35,159 nt of DNA from CAG-533 sp964589375 (GTDB lineage: Bacteria > Bacillota_I > Bacilli_A > RF39 > UBA660), in NCBI GenBank assembly GCA_964589375.1, contig CAZPSA010000007.1, positions 1 through 35,159 on the forward strand, given 5' to 3'. Each line of letters starts with the position of its first letter. The first letter of the stretch is position 1. Both the position numbers and the translations under genes were made by a program. Below, piece after piece: positions 23,658-31,762 of this stretch. The notes below the pieces were generated by a model. The model was not told the origin of the DNA and ran no database searches. It was given only the letters and a program-made list of their open reading frames with translations.

Positions 23658-24935
23658 TCACCTAAATTCTTTTAATAAATCTTCTAATTCGGCTTTTTCT
23701 TCCGCCGAAATTTCTTCATCTTTTATTTGATTATTAAACCATGATGGTAGTTTAGTTTCTTTCTTAGTTTCCTTCTTAGGTTTCTTTTTATATTCTTTTT
23801 CGGCCTGTGCCATGGCATTACTTGCTGTCTTAATTCCCAATCTTACCCACTGCCCCGCAATTGTTTCAATAAAACCTTTGGTTAACTTATTATCATTTAT
23901 CCTCAAAGTATAATCTATTAAAACATTAATAACTGCTGGTGGCATTTCTAAATCAATTGCTAAATACTCTAAAAGCTTAAGATCCCGCGGAGTAGGATTA
24001 TTATTTTTATACTTACTTCTTAAAAAATCATAAGGACTAGTATTTTCAAATATATAAACCATCTTCCCCTTATTAGAAAGATCACCTTCGGGAGTTTTTA
24101 AATATTCCGGCTGAGTACGATAAATAAGCGTTGGTAATGCTCCCCCATTATTATACTCATAATACTTCCTAACTTCCTTAATTAATAAATCCTTACTAAT
24201 CATTCCATTATTATCTATAGTTAATCTAATTAATTCACTTAATTTTAAAGTATCTAAATTATAAACAAACGCTAGATTATTAATTAACTCCCTAGTTCTT
24301 TTATTTAAAGCCTTTTCACTTAATACTTTATTAGGTATACTTTCAATTAACATATCAAAGTCAATTAAAGAATCAATCATTAGCTTACTTTCACTTTTAC
24401 CTTTTATATCGGAATTATTAAAAATATTCCCAACTGTTGACTTAAAAGTCTCATTAATTTTAGCACTAATTTCCTCATAATCCTCATACTTAAATACCGG
24501 CTTTTTATAATACTTTAAAAGAGCATTATATTCATTTTCCCCAATATTATTATAAAGAACAACATTTAAAATAGGATGATTAAAAAACTCATATGCACTC
24601 ATTGGCGAAAACAACTCATATATATAATGATTAATATCCTTTTCTTTTTTTAAATACGTTTTAATCAAACCAAGAGCCTCTAAAGCTTTTCGGGCTTCTT
24701 TTATATCATCGAGCTTAGTTTTTAAAAAGGTCATTAAATGATGATGCGTATAATCTTTACTAATAGTTTCCGATTTATCTAAATCACTCCATAAAGTTAA
24801 ATATAAACTAACTGGAAGTGGTCCTAAAATAGGTTCATAAAGATTAATTAAATTTCTTTTATCAATTTCCGTTAAAAGGGTTTTATTTACTACTATATAA
24901 GTATCCGCTGGTAATATATTTCTCTCTTTCATCAT
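23658..24935 (-). CDS. dnaB: Replication initiation and membrane attachment protein DnaB
   Basis: Firmicutes DnaB helps DnaD and DnaI to load the helicase. The 425-residue product has the family's N-terminal winged-helix part (about 1-110) and a C-terminal DnaD/DnaB-like domain (about 310-385: DFLRSKYKNNNPTPRDLKLLEYLA ... GFIETIAGQWVRLGIKT, split here for length), then a basic linker (KKKPKKETKKETK) and an acidic tail. Upstream is a good promoter (24956-24984). AGAGGCG precedes two ATGs in tandem. Its TGA stop overlaps the start region of dnaI. It is not the helicase that carries the name DnaB in E. coli. Confidence 0.92.
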   Translation of the reverse strand: MMKERNILPADTYIVVNKTLLTEIDKRNLINLYEPILGPLPVSLYLTLWSDLDKSETISKDYTHHHLMTFLKTKLDDIKEARKALEALGLIKTYLKKEKDINHYIYELFSPMSAYEFFNHPILNVVLYNNIGENEYNALLKYYKKPVFKYEDYEEISAKINETFKSTVGNIFNNSDIKGKSESKLMIDSLIDFDMLIESIPNKVLSEKALNKRTRELINNLAFVYNLDTLKLSELIRLTIDNNGMISKDLLIKEVRKYYEYNNGGALPTLIYRTQPEYLKTPEGDLSNKGKMVYIFENTSPYDFLRSKYKNNNPTPRDLKLLEYLAIDLEMPPAVINVLIDYTLRINDNKLTKGFIETIAGQWVRLGIKTASNAMAQAEKEYKKKPKKETKKETKLPSWFNNQIKDEEISAEEKAELEDLLKEFR

Positions 24936-24955
24936 TACGCCTCTTCTATAAATGT

Positions 24956-24984
24956 ATTGTATCTATTAAATATATTTATTGCAA
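24956..24984 (-). promoter_or_regulatory. Promoter of dnaB-dnaI
   Basis: Minus strand TTGCAA (24984-24979), 17 nt, TACAAT (24961-24956), 20 nt before the dnaB start and directly after the terminator of the preceding gene. Confidence 0.6.
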
Positions 24985-25012
24985 GAAAAAAAGATTAAAA
25001 TTAAATCTTTTT
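24984..25012 (-). terminator. Terminator overlapping the end of the 173-aa gene
   Basis: Minus strand AAAAAGATT, 7-nt loop, AATCTTTTT, then T and C. The stop codon is in the loop side of the upstream arm, so the last two Lys and Ile codons form the stem. Confidence 0.65.
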
Positions 25013-25522
25013 AGAACTATCAACTGAACTTATCGGATTAATACTAAACTTATAATGATAAGAGTTACCTTTAACCTTAGAAAAACTCTCTTCCTTTAAA
25101 GCTAAAGTAACATTACTAGTTAACTTTTCCTTACCATTTAAATTAAATCTTTTAAGTAAATACACTTCATAATCATCATCTGTAGTTTGATATAAATAAG
25201 ATAAATCACAAGTATAATTATTATAATAGATAATTAAATCACTAGCACTTATTCCATTATCCTTAGGTAATTTTAAAACAAAATCAGCCGTTACATTATA
25301 ATTAGAATTATTTAAGATCGTATATGTTCCATTAACAATCGCGTTTTTTAAATTTTCTTTACTATTATTAATCCCAGATAGTAATTCCAAACTATTACTC
25401 GCTACTACTTTTCTCATTACATCTACTTTATTTTCATATTTTCCCCACATAAAGAAACTAAATATTGATAAAGATAGACAAATAACAATTTGTAAAACAT
25501 ACTTAAAAATATCTTTTTTCAT
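25001..25522 (-). CDS. Unknown membrane-anchored extracytoplasmic protein, 173 aa
   Basis: Not recognised. A basic start (MKKDIF), one hydrophobic segment (about 8-26) that ends FFMWGKYENK, then about 145 residues predicted outside the membrane, rich in Asn, Ser, Tyr and Leu with strand-like alternation; a single Cys in that part. It is probably a bitopic anchored protein rather than a lipoprotein, as no lipobox is present. AAGGGGTG lies 5 nt before the ATG. It lies 30 nt after the dnaE stop and ends in a terminator, so it may be co-transcribed with dnaE. Confidence 0.7.
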   Translation of the reverse strand: MKKDIFKYVLQIVICLSLSIFSFFMWGKYENKVDVMRKVVASNSLELLSGINNSKENLKNAIVNGTYTILNNSNYNVTADFVLKLPKDNGISASDLIIYYNNYTCDLSYLYQTTDDDYEVYLLKRFNLNGKEKLTSNVTLALKEESFSKVKGNSYHYKFSINPISSVDSSKKI

Positions 25523-25552
25523 AAAACACCCCTTAAATTAAGGGTTATGATA

Positions 25553-28417
25553 TCATAAATTATTAATAATTTCAAGCTTACTAATTATTATTTGGTATTT
25601 ATCCATTCTCTTTTCAACATGACCAGTTATTTTTAATAAATCTCCAATTTTTATAATATTAGCATAATTAATCCGATTAGGAAAAATAGTATAATCTAAA
25701 ACTCCCGTTTCATCAGAAATTTTAAGAAATGCCATACTATCTCCCTTTTTAGTTTTAATCGTTTTTAAACTTTCTAATAATCCAACAGTTACAATATTTT
25801 TATCAAAGTAGCTAACAATATCTTTAATTTTAGGAACTTTATATATACTAGCAGGATGATTGCTAATATAAAAACCATAAAGATCTAACTCTTGCTGCAT
25901 CAAAACATTACTAGCATATTCTTCTTTCCTTACTAATTCTGGCTTATTAACTAAAGATTTATCTAATCCCTTAATAAGTTCTCCATACAATAAAGCCGGT
26001 TTAATATTACTTACTAAAGTTTGTCTTGTTTCCTTAAAACTATCTAAAGCCCCCGCTAAAATAAAGTTTTCAATCGTTTTTTCGTTAAAACCTTGCGGAT
26101 ATACGCGAGCAACAAAATCAAAAAAATCCGTATACTCCCCATTCTTTCTCTCTTCCACAATAATTGAAGCTAAAACATCACCTACATTTTTAATATATGA
26201 AAGCGGCATAACAATTCCCTCTTTAACATAATAATCTGCTGTACTTATATTAACATTAGGCTTAATAATATTTATATTAAGACTTTTAGCTTCATCAATA
26301 TACTCTTTAGTTTTAATAATAGATCCCTTATTAATATTTAATAAATAATTATAAAAATATAAAGGATACTTAACTTTTAAATACATCATTTGATACGCTA
26401 CTAAAGCATACGCAACCGAATGTGCCTTATTAAAACCATAATTTGCAAATTTCATAATATAATCATATATTAAACTAGCATCTTTTTCTTTATAACCATT
26501 ACTTATCGCTCTTTTAATAAACTTACTCTTTTCCGCATTAATAACATCTTCTTTTTTCTTTGAAATAGCTCTTCTTATAATATCTGCTTCAGCATATGAA
26601 TAAGACGCAATAGTAGTAAATATTTGCATTATTTGTTCTTGATATATAATTATTCCATAAGTATCTTTTAAAATAGGTTCTAAACTAGGAACAATATAAT
26701 CTACTTTTTCTTTATTTTCTCTTCTTTTAATAAAAGTATCAATATTTTGCATAGGTCCAGGTCTATATAACGCCACAGCTAAAACTAAATCATCAAAAGT
26801 TAAAGGTCGCAATCTCCTTAAGAAATTCTTCATTCCCTCAACTTCAAATTGAAAAATTCCCGTTGTTTTACCACTAGCAAATTTAGCTAAAATATCTTTA
26901 TCATTTAAATCAATATCATTAATATTAAAATTATCAATACCCCTTAAAATATCAGCCATTGTAGTTAGATTTTTAATTGCTAAAAAATCCATTTTTAATA
27001 AACCTAAATCCTCCAAATAATTCATAGTAAATCCTGTTAAATAATTATTACCACTTTTAACAATCGGAATTACTTCATCTAATCTTTCTTTACAAATAAT
27101 AATACCAGCGGCATGAGTACTAATATGTTTTTTTAATCCTTCAATTTTTAAAGCATCATAATATACCTTTTTAATTTGAAGATTACTATTTATTATTTTA
27201 ATAACATCTTTAGTTAAATTATCACGTAAATTCTTTTTAGGATCAATTAAATTACTTATTAAAGAAATATCTGTATTAAGAATTTTCGAAACTGATAAAA
27301 GCACTTGTTTAGAAGATAAAGTCCCATAAGTCATAATTGGCATAACATTATATTCCCCATATCTTTTTTTTACATAAGCAATTACCTCATCTCTTTTACT
27401 AGCATCAAAATCAATATCTATATCTGGCATTGTTATTCTTTCGGGATTTAAAAATCTTTCAAATAATAAATTATACTTTAAAGGATCTATATTTGTTATT
27501 CCTAAACTATACGTAACTAAAGAACCAGCCGCTGAACCCCTACCTGGCCCTACTAAAATACCATGAGTTTTACTATATTTAACATAATCATATACAATTA
27601 AAAAGTAATCAACAAAATTCATCTTTTTTATAACTGATAATTCATATAATAAACGTTTTTTATAAACCCCACTTACTTTACCATTTAACCTTTTAGTTAA
27701 ACCTTTAACAGCTAAAGCTTCTAAAAAAGCATAACTATCTTTTATATTATAATCATAATGAGGAATTAAATTAGAATTCTGAGCCAAAGAAATATCTTCA
27801 ATTTGAATAATAAAATCATCATTATCTTTAGAACATCTTAAATAATTAGAAGAATAATCTCTCATTTCATAATCACTTAAAGACTTATTTTCTCTTATCA
27901 TATTTAAATAATTAATATACTTTGTATCTTCTTTACTAAAAGATAAAGCAATATTAAAAAATACAACTTTAGAACTTATTAATTTAGCATTTATTTCTTC
28001 TTCCTTAGTTTGATATCCAATATATATATCATTAGAAATTAAAATAAGTTCAGAATATATTTCATGATATAAATATGGAATAATAATTATTATATTTGCT
28101 ATATACTTTTTTAAATCAGAAACCATTATTTCCCCTTCTAAAAGTAAAGTATTTATTTTAAATAAATTTTTTAAACCATCATTATTTTTCGCATAAAGAT
28201 ATATTTTATTAGAAGAAATAGTTATTTGCATCCCAACTAAAGGTTTTATATTATTTTGTTTACACTCTTTAATAAATTCAGCACTTGCACATAAATTATC
28301 GTCACATATTCCTAAAGCTTCAATCTCATTAGTGATCGCAAATTTAATTAAATCAGTTATTTTGATTAAACTTGTTAAAATACTATAATCTGTTTTTATG
28401 CTTATACATGATTTCAT
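25553..28417 (-). CDS. dnaE: DNA polymerase III alpha subunit (DnaE type)
   Basis: A C-family replicative polymerase, error-prone or primer-extending in Firmicutes, which use PolC as main polymerase. The 954-residue product is shorter than Bacillus DnaE (about 1115). It has an N-terminal PHP domain (about 1-200), palm with GPGRGSAAGSL (290-300) and the catalytic Asp pair in PDIDIDFD (331-338), fingers, a helix-hairpin-helix region (about 790-820) and a C-terminal OB domain (about 870-945). The PHP domain looks inactive: where active copies have HxHxxYS, this one reads SIKTDYS. GAAGGAG lies 7 nt before the ATG. It is transcribed away from the kinase-like gene. Confidence 0.95.
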   Translation of the reverse strand: MKSCISIKTDYSILTSLIKITDLIKFAITNEIEALGICDDNLCASAEFIKECKQNNIKPLVGMQITISSNKIYLYAKNNDGLKNLFKINTLLLEGEIMVSDLKKYIANIIIIIPYLYHEIYSELILISNDIYIGYQTKEEEINAKLISSKVVFFNIALSFSKEDTKYINYLNMIRENKSLSDYEMRDYSSNYLRCSKDNDDFIIQIEDISLAQNSNLIPHYDYNIKDSYAFLEALAVKGLTKRLNGKVSGVYKKRLLYELSVIKKMNFVDYFLIVYDYVKYSKTHGILVGPGRGSAAGSLVTYSLGITNIDPLKYNLLFERFLNPERITMPDIDIDFDASKRDEVIAYVKKRYGEYNVMPIMTYGTLSSKQVLLSVSKILNTDISLISNLIDPKKNLRDNLTKDVIKIINSNLQIKKVYYDALKIEGLKKHISTHAAGIIICKERLDEVIPIVKSGNNYLTGFTMNYLEDLGLLKMDFLAIKNLTTMADILRGIDNFNINDIDLNDKDILAKFASGKTTGIFQFEVEGMKNFLRRLRPLTFDDLVLAVALYRPGPMQNIDTFIKRRENKEKVDYIVPSLEPILKDTYGIIIYQEQIMQIFTTIASYSYAEADIIRRAISKKKEDVINAEKSKFIKRAISNGYKEKDASLIYDYIMKFANYGFNKAHSVAYALVAYQMMYLKVKYPLYFYNYLLNINKGSIIKTKEYIDEAKSLNINIIKPNVNISTADYYVKEGIVMPLSYIKNVGDVLASIIVEERKNGEYTDFFDFVARVYPQGFNEKTIENFILAGALDSFKETRQTLVSNIKPALLYGELIKGLDKSLVNKPELVRKEEYASNVLMQQELDLYGFYISNHPASIYKVPKIKDIVSYFDKNIVTVGLLESLKTIKTKKGDSMAFLKISDETGVLDYTIFPNRINYANIIKIGDLLKITGHVEKRMDKYQIIISKLEIINNL

Positions 28418-28450
28418 AAATACTCCTTCTTTAAAGATTATATCATGAAT

Positions 28451-28479
28451 TTGACTTTTTCTTTAAATTATTGTATCTT
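28451..28479 (+). promoter_or_regulatory. Promoter of the kinase-like gene
   Basis: TTGACT (28451-28456), 17 nt, TATCTT (28474-28479), 21 nt before the start codon. Confidence 0.65.
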
Positions 28480-28500
28480 AATACCACTTATGGAGGGGAA

Positions 28501-29325
28501 ATGGAAAGAATAGTTTTAAGTACTAAAGAATTATATACGCCACCTAATCAGCGAAAATTATATGTTACCAAAGATAACTCTTTATTAGTTAAAATTATTA
28601 ATGAAGGTTATTATGATGATATAATTAAAACATTAACTTATTTAGAAGATATAATGAACCTTTTACCTAAGATGGCTTATTATACTCATATGGGCATTAT
28701 AACTGATAAAAGATTACCATTTATTGGTAGACCCCTAATTAAAGGTAGTACTTTAGAAGATATTTTACTTAGTGAAAAAGAAACTCTTACAAGAAAAAAA
28801 GAATTACTAAGAAAACTTGGTACTATTTTAAATAGTATTCATAAATATTTTAAAGAACATAATTTAGCATTTGGTGATGTTCACCCCGGAAACTTCTTAG
28901 TTTTAGATGATAATGAATTATTACCTATCGATATTGAAAGTATTAATACCCCACTAGTAGAAACTAATTCATCACCTTACATTTATTTTGCAGGATCTAA
29001 TCTTGCTAATTTAGCCAAATATGAATGTAATGCCATGGGCAAAGTTATACCTAGCAAAGAAACTGATATTTTTAGTCTAACTATGATTTGTATGCGAGTT
29101 ATTAGTGATAGTACTCATTTTTGGAGTGCTAGTACACATGAATTTTTTGACTATTTAGATTATTTAGATAGTCTTGGATTTAATAATTATTTATTAGCGT
29201 GTTTTGAAAGTATATACTTAAAAACCCCAAATATTGATCCTACCCCATTTATAGAAACTATTCCTGACGATTTAACTAAAGCTAGTTATAAAGCTTATAC
29301 TAAAGCAAAAAAATGCCCTTTTTAG
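28501..29325 (+). CDS. Protein-kinase-fold protein
   Basis: The 274-residue product has the small-lobe lysine in LLVKII (Lys31), a hinge around IGRPLIKG, a catalytic loop FGDVHPGNFLV (Asp126, Asn131) and a metal-binding PIDIES (Asp144) in place of DFG, followed by helices with KETDIFSL that resemble the D of subdomain IX. All residues needed for phosphotransfer appear present, so it may be active. The substrate is unknown; it resembles the RIO/lipopolysaccharide kinase-type loop rather than a classic Ser/Thr kinase, and has no membrane or PASTA region. GGAGGGG lies 2-3 nt before the ATG at 28501; the frame upstream is only a TTG extension. It is divergent from dnaE. A short ATGCC/GGCAT hairpin covers its stop. 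Confidence 0.8.
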   Translation: MERIVLSTKELYTPPNQRKLYVTKDNSLLVKIINEGYYDDIIKTLTYLEDIMNLLPKMAYYTHMGIITDKRLPFIGRPLIKGSTLEDILLSEKETLTRKKELLRKLGTILNSIHKYFKEHNLAFGDVHPGNFLVLDDNELLPIDIESINTPLVETNSSPYIYFAGSNLANLAKYECNAMGKVIPSKETDIFSLTMICMRVISDSTHFWSASTHEFFDYLDYLDSLGFNNYLLACFESIYLKTPNIDPTPFIETIPDDLTKASYKAYTKAKKCPF

Positions 29326-29346
29326 GCATAATATATCAAAGTTAAA

Positions 29347-29375
29347 TTGACATTTAAAAATATAAATGATAAAAT
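29347..29375 (+). promoter_or_regulatory. Consensus promoter of the 59-aa basic protein gene
   Basis: TTGACA (29347-29352), 17 nt, TAAAAT (29370-29375). The strongest match to the housekeeping consensus in the window. Confidence 0.8.
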
Positions 29376-29407
29376 CTATAAAGATTTTAATTAAGGAGGA
29401 AAAACTT

Positions 29408-29587
29408 ATGGCAAAAAAGATATCTAGTAAAAAACCTTTATCTATTAAATTAAGTTCTCATGCTAATAATAAAACAAATAGTAAGCAAAATCCTAACTTA
29501 CAAACATACAATATTAACGGAGTTAAAGTTAGACTTACTGCTAGAGAAGCAAGAACATTAAGAAAAGCGCAAAAAGAAGCAAAATAA
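29408..29587 (+). CDS. Small highly basic protein, 59 aa
   Basis: Unrecognised. A lysine-rich N-terminus (MAKKISSKKPLSIKLSS), a polar Asn/Gln middle, and a C-terminal segment INGVKVRLTAREARTLRKAQKEAK that should form a basic helix. It has no membrane segment or cysteine. The strong ribosome site AAGGAGG about 9 nt before the ATG and the consensus promoter predict high expression, which fits a nucleic-acid- or ribosome-associated protein; that is inference. The terminator begins within its last codons. Confidence 0.75.
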   Translation: MAKKISSKKPLSIKLSSHANNKTNSKQNPNLQTYNINGVKVRLTAREARTLRKAQKEAK

Positions 29588-29600
29588 TTGCTTCTTTTTT
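29573..29600. terminator. Bidirectional terminator between convergent genes
   Basis: AAAGAAGCAA (29573-29582), loop AATAA, TTGCTTCTTT (29588-29597), T6 on the plus side and an A run before the stem for the minus side. Ends both the 59-residue gene and the HerA-like gene. Confidence 0.8.
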
Positions 29601-31350
29601 AAAACCAAGTATTTAAAATATCAGCACTAGTAGACTTTGGCATAGGATTAGGAAGTCCCAATTTAACAATTACCGGTATTTTAAATGATATCCCAAATAC
29701 TAAAGCACTACCCGGCGTTAAATTCTTAATTTGCATTATACTATCCTTATTTATATTACTTGTTATACCAGTTATTATTTTTAAATCCTCTGGGTGAAAC
29801 ATTTTAAAAACAAAGAAATTTTGACATTGCGATAATGCTGTTACAGAAAGTTCACTTGGTCTTTGCGTTATTAAACCTAAAATAACCCCATATTTTCTTC
29901 CCTCTTTAGTAATACGATCAAATATATTGTATCCTAAAATATTAATATCATTATCATTTTGAACATATCTATGAGCCTCTTCTAAAATAATATGAATAGG
30001 AAAACTAGCTCTTTCATTTAAATTAGCAGCATAATTAAAAAACTTCCTAGCAAATATTTTAGTTAATGTTTTAGCAAAACGATCATCAACATAATTTAAA
30101 TTCATATTAATTATTTGATAAGAGTTATGATAACCATTAAATAAGTTCTTAATAAATTCATCAATCGTTATCATCTCATCACTACAACTAAAGTAATTTT
30201 TTAAATCACTATTAATAATTTGATGAAGACGAACCTTTAAAGCATTATATTCATCATAAGCTTTATCACTATTTAAAGTGCCTTCACTAATTAAAGCAAA
30301 CTCAAAAGCATAATATAAATCATCTAAAGAATACATTACTTTAACATCCCTTTTTAAATCATCTATATTTAAACGATTATATTCTTTTAAATAATCAACA
30401 ACTAAAGCTAAAGAATTCATTTTTCCTTGGGCATCTATATTTAAACACTGTCTCAAAGTTCTCGTATAACCCGGTTCAAAAATAGGTGTTTCGATATTAA
30501 TATCATCAGTATAATATCTTGATAAGACCGCTATAATTTGATCTCTTATTTGACTAGGATTTTTACCAGAAGATAATATATCTAATAAACAAGAAGCAAT
30601 AATACTATTTTGATACATCTTACTTTTTTCAGAATGATTTTTAAAAATATAAACATATTTTAATGCTTTTTCAATAATTGGTAAACCAGAAGCTGAATTA
30701 ACATTTAAAAGCAGTGCTAAATCATCAACATCTAAAAGATAAGCTGGAATATTAATTAAATTATTATATTCATTTAAATTAGTTGAATAATATTTATAAC
30801 CTCTTTTTTCTTTACTATTTAAATAAGAAAAAGCATCATTATATTCTCCATAAACATCAAATAAAACTATATGAGAATTAATTGGAAAATTATCTTCTTT
30901 ATTAAATAAATTTTGAATTATTTTAGCAACCCCACATGATTTCCCTGAACCAGTATTTCCTACAATTGCAAAATGATTAGTAAAAAAACTACTTACTTTA
31001 GTTGTTACATTAAAATTATTATAAGTTGAAGAAAGACCAATTAAAAGATTATCTTTATTAAGTAAATCTTGACTTCCTAGTAAAAGTTCCAACTCATTTT
31101 TATATATAACTCTAATTTCAGCTGAAGAACTTGGCTTTTTAATTATCCCTGGCATAAAGACATTTTCTTTAATTTCCCCTAATAACCCAATTGTAATTTC
31201 TTCTTTAGTAATTTTTATTATTTCTCCTACAACACTACGATTTACTTCTTTAAATATAACATGTAAATTTAAATAATTACTATCAACTATTTTGCTATTA
31301 TTTTCAATTATTATTTCATTATCTCTTATTTCTAATATTCTTCCAAACAT
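29599..31350 (-). CDS. herA: HerA-like FtsK-superfamily ATPase
   Basis: The 583-residue product has an N-terminal HAS-barrel domain (about 1-80, MFGRILEIRDNEIII), Walker A GNTGSGKS (131-138), Walker B with HIILEEAHRYVQ (about 445-456) and a terminal GLITQRPSELSVTALSQ block (arginine/Gln sensor), the pattern of HerA/DUF87 translocases. HerA proteins form hexamers that move along double-stranded DNA; archaeal members work with the nuclease NurA, and bacterial ones often with SIR2 or DUF4297 effectors in phage defence. No partner nuclease is adjacent here, so it may be a housekeeping solitary form. GAGGGTG lies 6 nt before the ATG. Confidence 0.88.
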   Translation of the reverse strand: MFGRILEIRDNEIIIENNSKIVDSNYLNLHVIFKEVNRSVVGEIIKITKEEITIGLLGEIKENVFMPGIIKKPSSSAEIRVIYKNELELLLGSQDLLNKDNLLIGLSSTYNNFNVTTKVSSFFTNHFAIVGNTGSGKSCGVAKIIQNLFNKEDNFPINSHIVLFDVYGEYNDAFSYLNSKEKRGYKYYSTNLNEYNNLINIPAYLLDVDDLALLLNVNSASGLPIIEKALKYVYIFKNHSEKSKMYQNSIIASCLLDILSSGKNPSQIRDQIIAVLSRYYTDDINIETPIFEPGYTRTLRQCLNIDAQGKMNSLALVVDYLKEYNRLNIDDLKRDVKVMYSLDDLYYAFEFALISEGTLNSDKAYDEYNALKVRLHQIINSDLKNYFSCSDEMITIDEFIKNLFNGYHNSYQIINMNLNYVDDRFAKTLTKIFARKFFNYAANLNERASFPIHIILEEAHRYVQNDNDINILGYNIFDRITKEGRKYGVILGLITQRPSELSVTALSQCQNFFVFKMFHPEDLKIITGITSNINKDSIMQIKNLTPGSALVFGISFKIPVIVKLGLPNPMPKSTSADILNTWF

Positions 31351-31402
31351 TTAAGCACCCTCTTATTCTATGTTATGTCTATTTTAACATGATTTAAAAG
31401 AT

Positions 31403-31424
31403 AAAAAAAGAGGCAATACCTCTT
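31403..31424 (-). terminator. Terminator after the YjcZ-like pair
   Basis: Minus strand AAGAGG, loop TATTG, CCTCTT, then T5. The stop codon of the second peptide gene lies at the base of the stem. Confidence 0.75.
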
Positions 31425-31542
31425 AATATATAACAGCGCCAAGAATTATGGCTAGTAAAATAAATAGTACTAAAACAATAAAGGCATTACTAGTTAATCC
31501 TTGATTGCATTGTTTTTTGCTTTTATCGCATTTATCACACAT
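31423..31542 (-). CDS. YjcZ-family-like sporulation peptide, 39 aa, cysteine-rich head
   Basis: A short gene with AAAGGAGG about 6 nt before the ATG. The product has a polar head MCDKCDKSKKQCNQG with three cysteines and a hydrophobic tail NAFIVLVLFILLAIILGAVIY-like segment, matching the YjcZ/sporulation-peptide pattern F-I-x-V-L-F-I-L-L-x-I-I-x-G-A. YjcZ-type peptides are small membrane proteins commonly annotated as sporulation proteins in Bacilli. It lies 15 nt after a second member of the same family and ends in a terminator. The CxxC head is unusual and could bind metal or form disulfides. Confidence 0.7.
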   Translation of the reverse strand: MCDKCDKSKKQCNQGLTSNAFIVLVLFILLAIILGAVIY

Positions 31543-31557
31543 ACTAAACCTCCTTTA

Positions 31558-31659
31558 CTAGATAACAGCAGCACCAACTATAATTACTAATAAGATAAAT
31601 AATACTAAGATAAATGCAGCACCACTTACACCCATGTTATTATTACAGCAAGCGTTCAT
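31558..31659 (-). CDS. YjcZ-family-like sporulation peptide, 33 aa
   Basis: First of two tandem peptide genes. The product begins MNACCNNNMGVSGAA and continues with a single hydrophobic helix FILVLFILLVIIVGAAVI, which is close to the FALIVVLFILLIIVGAAF core of the YjcZ family. A very good ribosome site (AAGGAGGGAG) lies 4-6 nt before the ATG. It is divergent from prsA. I could not place a clear sigma-G or sigma-K promoter. Neither peptide gene is likely to be found by size-limited gene callers. Confidence 0.75.
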   Translation of the reverse strand: MNACCNNNMGVSGAAFILVLFILLVIIVGAAVI

Positions 31660-31716
31660 AATCTCCCTCCTTTTCATTTCTCATTTTATTCTATACAAAT
31701 AGGCGCCATTGTGTTC

Positions 31717-31745
31717 TTGTATTTTGATTGTTATATTGTTATAAT
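31717..31745 (+). promoter_or_regulatory. Promoter of prsA
   Basis: TTGTAT (31717-31722), 17 nt, TATAAT (31740-31745), 17 nt before the start codon. The leader is very short, about 10 nt, and holds just the ribosome site GGGAGG. Confidence 0.65.
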
Positions 31746-31762
31746 AACTATTGGGAGGCAAT

